Source of the DNA: Pseudomonadota bacterium
GTDB lineage: Bacteria > Myxococcota > Polyangia > Polyangiales > Polyangiaceae
Assembly: GCA_023419055.1 (NCBI GenBank)
Contig: JAEZYO010000017.1
Span: 1 to 10,075, forward strand
DNA: 10,075 bases
Direction of reading: 5' to 3'
In this document: piece after piece, positions 6,716 to 10,075 of the stretch
Layout of the letters: each line of letters opens with the position of its first letter
How positions within the stretch are numbered: position 1 is the stretch's first letter
Notes under the pieces: generated by a model
Databases searched by the model: none
Seen by the model: only the letters and a program-made list of their open reading frames with translations
What the model was told of the DNA's origin: nothing
Translations under genes and position numbers: made by a program

Positions 6716-8169
6716 GCAGCGACCCCGGACATCCAAAACCCGAGCTCGGCCTTCGATGCCTGAGGCACCGGCGTGGGACCACGCAGCCGCCCTCGATGCA
6801 GCACCGCGACGCGGTCGGCGTGCTCGAGGAGCACGTCGAGATCCTCGCCGATCCAGACCACCGCAGCTCCGCTCTCGGCCTGAGCCTCGAGCTCGCTCAT
6901 GAGCGCTGCCGACGCCACCACGTCGAGGCCCATGGTCGGAAAGCAAGCCACGACGAGCTTCCGCGGCACTCCGAGCTCGCGCGCCGCGACGAGCTTCTGC
7001 AGGTTTCCGCCCGAGAGCGTCTCCGCGGGCCGATCGAGCTCACGCGGCCGCACGTCGAAGCGCTCGAGCAGCGTTGACGCCTCCTCCTTCCCCGCGCCGC
7101 GGCCGAGCCAGAAGCGCTGCCGGGAGAGCCCGAGGGCGGTCAGGTTGACTTGGACCGAGAGCCCCGCCGCGATGCCGTTGTACCGCGGCTGCTCGGGAAT
7201 GTAGCCAATGCGTGGATCCGAGGGGCCTGCGAGCGGCTCTCCAGCGAGCCGCAAGCTACCGGTCTCGGGAGCGATGCAGCCCGCGAGCAATCGACCGAGG
7301 AGCTCCTGGCCGTTGCCCGTCACTCCCGCGATGCCGACGATCTCCCCCGCCCGCACGTCGAAGTTCAGGTCACCGAGCTGCCCTCCCTGCGCGGAGACGT
7401 GCGAGACATCGAGCAGCACCTCGCCCTGCGCGCGCGTCCTCCGTCGAGCCCCGCCTGCGCTCTCGCCCATCATCGCCGCGACCAGCGCGGCCCTGTCTTG
7501 CACTCCCCTCGTCTCGCGCACCACGCGGCCAGCGCGCATCACCACGGCTCGATCCGCGCAAGCCGCGACGTCTTCGAGCTTGTGGGTGATCAACACCACC
7601 GAGCGTCCGGAGCTCCTCAAGCCCCGGATGCGCTGCCAGAGGAGCTCGGCTTCGGGCCGCGAAAGCAGCGAGGTGGGCTCGTCCAAGATCACGAGCTCGG
7701 CTCCTTGCCAGAGCACCTTGGCGAGCTCGACCAGCTGCTTCTCTCCGACGGAGAGGTCGCGCGCCAGCCGGTCGGGTGACAGCCCGGGAGCGAGCTCGTG
7801 CAACGACTCGAGGGCGCGCTTGCGCAGCTCACGAGCCGCCGACCAGAAGAAGGGCGCTCCCTTCGCCCCGAGCAGCAGGTTCTCCGCGACGGTCAGCGTC
7901 GGCACGAGGCTGAACTGCTGAAACACCATGCCGATCCCGCGACCGCGCGCGTCGCGCGGCGAATCGAAACGCACGCGCTTGCCGTCGACGTGAATCTCGC
8001 CGCCGTCCGGCGTGAGTGCGCCGTACAGGATCTTCATCAGCGTGCTCTTGCCGGCGCCGTTTTCGCCGAGCAAGGCGAGGACCTCTCCCGCCGCGATCTC
8101 GAGGCTCACCCCGTCGTTGGCGCAAACCGCGCCGAAGCGCTTGTCGATGCGCGAAAGCGACACCTTCAC
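6712..8169 (-). CDS. ABC transporter ATPase, two fused nucleotide-binding domains, nucleoside importer type
   Basis: This 485-residue protein has two ABC domains, the form used by ribose- and BMP-type importers (RbsA, YufO/NupA). Domain 1 is complete: Walker A GENGAGKST (35-43), Q-loop VFQQ (82-85), signature LSVGEKQ (139-145), Walker B LVILDEP (159-165, Asp163/Glu164) and switch His196. Domain 2 is degenerate: its Walker A position reads GVTGNGQEL (282-290) without the Lys, the signature LSGGNLQ (385-391) is intact, and the Walker B position reads VVACFPTMGLDV (406-417) with no Asp-Glu. The switch position has IGEDLD, without His. This asymmetry is normal for BMP-type importers and means one canonical hydrolytic site. 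The GTG start overlaps the RidA stop by 4 nt (GTGA); GGGGTGA lies just upstream. The GTG start cannot be replaced by a nearby ATG. Confidence 0.93.
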   Translation of the reverse strand: MKVSLSRIDKRFGAVCANDGVSLEIAAGEVLALLGENGAGKSTLMKILYGALTPDGGEIHVDGKRVRFDSPRDARGRGIGMVFQQFSLVPTLTVAENLLLGAKGAPFFWSAARELRKRALESLHELAPGLSPDRLARDLSVGEKQLVELAKVLWQGAELVILDEPTSLLSRPEAELLWQRIRGLRSSGRSVVLITHKLEDVAACADRAVVMRAGRVVRETRGVQDRAALVAAMMGESAGGARRRTRAQGEVLLDVSHVSAQGGQLGDLNFDVRAGEIVGIAGVTGNGQELLGRLLAGCIAPETGSLRLAGEPLAGPSDPRIGYIPEQPRYNGIAAGLSVQVNLTALGLSRQRFWLGRGAGKEEASTLLERFDVRPRELDRPAETLSGGNLQKLVAARELGVPRKLVVACFPTMGLDVVASAALMSELEAQAESGAAVVWIGEDLDVLLEHADRVAVLHRGRLRGPTPVPQASKAELGFWMSGVAA

Positions 8170-8642
8170 GGTTCACCCCGCAGCTCGAAGATGGCGTCCA
8201 CTTCGACCGCGGCGTTCTGCGGCAAGGTGGCGACGCCGACGGCGGTACGCGCGTGCCGCCCCTGCTCACCCCAGAGGGCGATGAAGAGCTCCGACGCGCC
8301 GTCGATCACCTGCGGGACCCGCGGGTAGCCCGGGCTCGCCTGCACGAACCCGCCCACTCGCAAGCAACGCGCGACGCGATCGAGCCGACCGCCGGACGCC
8401 TCTCGCAGCGCGGCGAGCAAGTTCAGCGCGCAAATCTGGGCCGCCTCACGCCCGGTGGCGAGATCGATCTCCTCGCCCACGCGCCCGGCGTGCACGATCT
8501 TGCCCTCGCGCTCGCAGGTCTGTCCGGCCAGGTACGCCGTGCGCCCCGTCACGCGAAACGGCACGAAGTTCGCTATCGGGACCGGCGGCGCCGGCAACGT
8601 GAGCCCGAGCCGCGCGAGCTTGAGCTCGATCTCATCCACCAT
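8166..8642 (-). CDS. RidA/YjgF/YER057c/UK114 family protein, RutC-like context
   Basis: This 158-residue protein has one RidA fold. RidA proteins hydrolyse reactive enamine/imine intermediates; RutC, a relative, acts on an aminoacrylate-type intermediate of the Rut pyrimidine pathway. The LGLTLPAPPVPIANFVPF opening (residues 12-29) and GQTCEREGKIVHAGRVG define a longer RidA subgroup of about 150 residues rather than the 128-residue archetype. The C-terminal HARTAVGVATLPQNAAVEVDA aligns with the conserved P-R-S-x-V-x-V-x-x-LP-x-x-x-x-VEIEA block: Arg132 corresponds to the substrate-binding Arg of E. coli RidA and Glu147 lies in the conserved E position, so catalysis is plausible. The ATG at 8642 has GAAGAGG 6 nt upstream and lies inside the end of the hydrolase gene (11-nt overlap). 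The stop overlaps the ATPase GTG. Its place between a hydrolase and a transporter suggests a catabolic rather than a general housekeeping role. Confidence 0.88.
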   Translation of the reverse strand: MVDEIELKLARLGLTLPAPPVPIANFVPFRVTGRTAYLAGQTCEREGKIVHAGRVGEEIDLATGREAAQICALNLLAALREASGGRLDRVARCLRVGGFVQASPGYPRVPQVIDGASELFIALWGEQGRHARTAVGVATLPQNAAVEVDAIFELRGEP

Positions 8643-9435
8643 GTTTGGCCTCTTCGATGCCGCGAACCAGCGACTCCGAGCGCGTGACGAAGCCGTAGAG
8701 CAGCTTCACGTTGTAGAGCGTCGCCTGCATGCAGTACTCCGGCGAGGTCGTCCCCACGCAGTCTTCCACCATCACGCAGTCGTAGCCGAGGAACATGCCG
8801 TCCTGCAGCGTCGACATCACGCACTGGTCCGCGTTGACGCCCGCGAAGAGCAGCGTCGTCACTCCGAGATTGCGCAAGATGCTGTCGAGCGGCGTATCCC
8901 AGAAGCCGCTGAAGCGGTACTTGGTCACGCGAATGTCGCGCGGGTCGGGCGTGAGCCCCTCCACGATCGCCGCGCCCCAGGAGCCTTCGACCAGGATCGG
9001 GCTCCCGCCGGGGATGGTCTCGCCAAGGCCCGCCCCGCTGCCGTCGGGTGTGTGCGCGTGCAAGAGTGACGGGCTCGTGTTGAGCAAGTCGGGTCGCACG
9101 CCCCAATTGAGCCAGACGATCGGGACTCCGAGATCGCGGAGCAGCGGGGCCGTGCGCGCGATCGGCTGAATCGGCTTACGATCGAGCCTGTAGTCCACTC
9201 CGCGATAGTCGAGGTAGCCGCCCTTCTCGCAGAAGTCGTTCTGCATGTCGACGACGACGAACGCCGTGCGCGAGAGATCGATGACCAGATCTTGCGGCTC
9301 CGCGGCCACGCTCACGGGCTTGGGCTCGATGGGCGGACGCACGAGCGATACCTCGCTCGGCCCGACGCGCCACTGATTCGCGCGCGCCGAACCGAGCACC
9401 TTCGTGGGCGAGTTGCTGCGTTGCATGGCGCTCAT
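8632..9435 (-). CDS. RutB-like cysteine hydrolase (isochorismatase superfamily)
   Basis: This is a 267-residue amide hydrolase of the isochorismatase superfamily. The Asp-Lys-Cys triad is visible: Asp63 in FVVVDMQNDFC, Lys172 in RVTKYRFSGFWDTPLDSILR, and Cys205 in GVNADQCVMST. The KGGYLDYRGVD block, the VEGSWGAAIVEGL block and the SGFWDTPLDSILRNLGV block closely follow E. coli RutB (ureidoacrylate/peroxyureidoacrylate amidohydrolase), so a ureido or carbamoyl substrate is likely. N-carbamoylsarcosine amidase and biuret hydrolase are related alternatives. The stretch around the nucleophile (NADQC) and the following Cys-rich segment (Cys220, 226, 235) differ from RutB (ATNVC), so the substrate may differ. 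About 40 residues more precede the catalytic Asp than in RutB. The ATG at 9435 overlaps the BMP gene stop (ATGA); a second ATG three codons later is possible. An upstream extension to 9555 is a shadow of the BMP gene. Confidence 0.88.
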   Translation of the reverse strand: MSAMQRSNSPTKVLGSARANQWRVGPSEVSLVRPPIEPKPVSVAAEPQDLVIDLSRTAFVVVDMQNDFCEKGGYLDYRGVDYRLDRKPIQPIARTAPLLRDLGVPIVWLNWGVRPDLLNTSPSLLHAHTPDGSGAGLGETIPGGSPILVEGSWGAAIVEGLTPDPRDIRVTKYRFSGFWDTPLDSILRNLGVTTLLFAGVNADQCVMSTLQDGMFLGYDCVMVEDCVGTTSPEYCMQATLYNVKLLYGFVTRSESLVRGIEEAKHGG

Positions 9436-10075
9436 TTCACACTGCCGATGACGCCTTGCACGAGGTAACTGATGGTCTCCACCTGAGCGAGCGTCATCAC
9501 CTGGTTGGGTGGTGCCGCAATGCTTCCGTCCTGTTTCGTGACCGGGCCCTTCCACACCACCCGCGTGCCGTTCAGGATCTCGGACTTCGCCGCCGCTATC
9601 TTGTCCTTGATCGCGGCTGGCACCGCGCCCCCGATCGGATCGAGTTTGACCGTGCCGTCCTTCAGGTCTCCGCGCACGTGCGACGGCTTCCAGCTGCCAG
9701 ACCAGATCTGCTGCACCAGCTTCACCATCATCGGTCCCCAGTCCCAGGAGGCGCCGGTGAGCCAGGCCTTGTCCGCGAACGACTGGACGTTCACGTCCTT
9801 GCCGACCACGTAGATCCCGCGCTGCTGCGCGGTCTTGGCGAGCGTGATCGGGCTGTCGATTTGCTCGCCGATCACGTCGATACCGGCGTCCGCGAGCGAG
9901 TTCGCTGCTTCCGCTTCCTTCGCGGGGTTCAGCCAGCCGTTGGTCCAGACCACGCGCGTCGTGACGTCCGGCGTGACGGCCTTCGCGCCCATCGTGAAGG
10001 CGTTGATGCTGCGGAGCACCTGAGGGATGGGAAACGCGGCCACGAAGCCGAGCTTCTTCGTCTTGGTGGTCCCGC
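9432..10075 (-). CDS. BMP-family ABC transporter substrate-binding protein, C-terminal part (5' end outside window)
   Basis: These are the last 213 or so residues of a Med/BmpA-type periplasmic binding protein; the frame is open through the right edge, so the apparent start at 10043 is an internal valine. Characteristic blocks are KLGFVAAFPIPQVLRSINAF, the TTRVVWTNGWLNPAKEAEAA segment, ADAGIDVIGEQIDSP, GIYVVGKDVNVQSFADKAWLTGASWDWGP and the closing GTRVVWKGPVTKQDG. These match the family that binds nucleosides and related purine or pyrimidine compounds (PnrA, BmpA). In such proteins an aromatic pair and an Asp contact the base and ribose; here the Trp residues of VVWTNGW and SWDWGP could take part, but I cannot assign the ligand. 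The missing N-terminus should carry a signal peptide, usually a lipobox in related systems. It is the most upstream visible gene of the transporter operon, overlapping the hydrolase start by 4 nt. Confidence 0.92.
   Translation of the reverse strand, partial: GTTKTKKLGFVAAFPIPQVLRSINAFTMGAKAVTPDVTTRVVWTNGWLNPAKEAEAANSLADAGIDVIGEQIDSPITLAKTAQQRGIYVVGKDVNVQSFADKAWLTGASWDWGPMMVKLVQQIWSGSWKPSHVRGDLKDGTVKLDPIGGAVPAAIKDKIAAAKSEILNGTRVVWKGPVTKQDGSIAAPPNQVMTLAQVETISYLVQGVIGSVK

Noticed and set aside
5709..6782. Extension of the second permease frame far upstream (up to 649 residues), as a fusion protein.
   Set aside because: The added part is Arg/Gly-rich and lies over the first permease in another frame. 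The hydrophobic family sequence begins at the GTG at 5708, which has a ribosome-binding site and a 4-nt overlap.
7321..7330. Degenerate Walker A and Walker B in the second ATPase domain, considered as a sign of a decaying gene.
   Set aside because: Loss of the Lys and the Asp-Glu in the second domain is typical of BMP-type importer ATPases. The frame and all other motifs are intact.

Overview
The window is GC-rich, gene-dense bacterial chromosome. Codons strongly favour G or C at the third position, which opens many long shadow frames. The RdgC-like protein (longer than the gammaproteobacterial form), the truncated MutS-like ATPase and the base composition suggest a high-GC deltaproteobacterium/Myxococcota. 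This is inference: there is no rRNA or other phylogenetic marker here. I see no tRNA, rRNA, CRISPR array, insertion sequence or phage gene.

Layout. Plus strand, 1-2084: the 3' end of a SAM-dependent O-methyltransferase (1-311), a small Dabb-domain protein (405-704) and an RdgC-family protein (789-2084). The gaps of 93 and 84 nt hold no further gene; the second carries an imperfect dyad and a good ribosome-binding site for rdgC. Minus strand, 2097-10075, reading right to left: the C-terminal part of a BMP-family (Med/BmpA type) substrate-binding lipoprotein, a RutB-like isochorismatase-superfamily cysteine hydrolase, a RidA/YjgF-family protein, a double-NBD ABC ATPase, two integral membrane permeases, a MutS-like ATPase without the mismatch-recognition domain, and a membrane-anchored protein of unknown function. 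The two blocks converge at 2085-2096, where a perfect 9-bp hairpin sits at the gene ends.

How the genes work together. The six genes from the BMP protein to the second permease are joined by stop/start overlaps (4, 11, 4, 4 and 4 nt) and must form one operon that begins to the right of the window. The transporter proteins belong to the nucleoside/purine uptake type (BmpA-NupABC, YufNOPQ). The two enzymes inserted between the binding protein and the ATPase resemble the RutB/RutC pair of pyrimidine breakdown. The simplest reading is import of a nucleoside, nucleobase or ureido/carbamoyl compound followed by amide hydrolysis and clean-up of a reactive intermediate. The substrate cannot be read from the sequence.

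The MutS-like gene follows after a short gap and may be read through from the transporter operon. It is translationally coupled (TGATG) to the unknown membrane protein, so those two may act together. No stretch longer than 300 bases lacks a gene.
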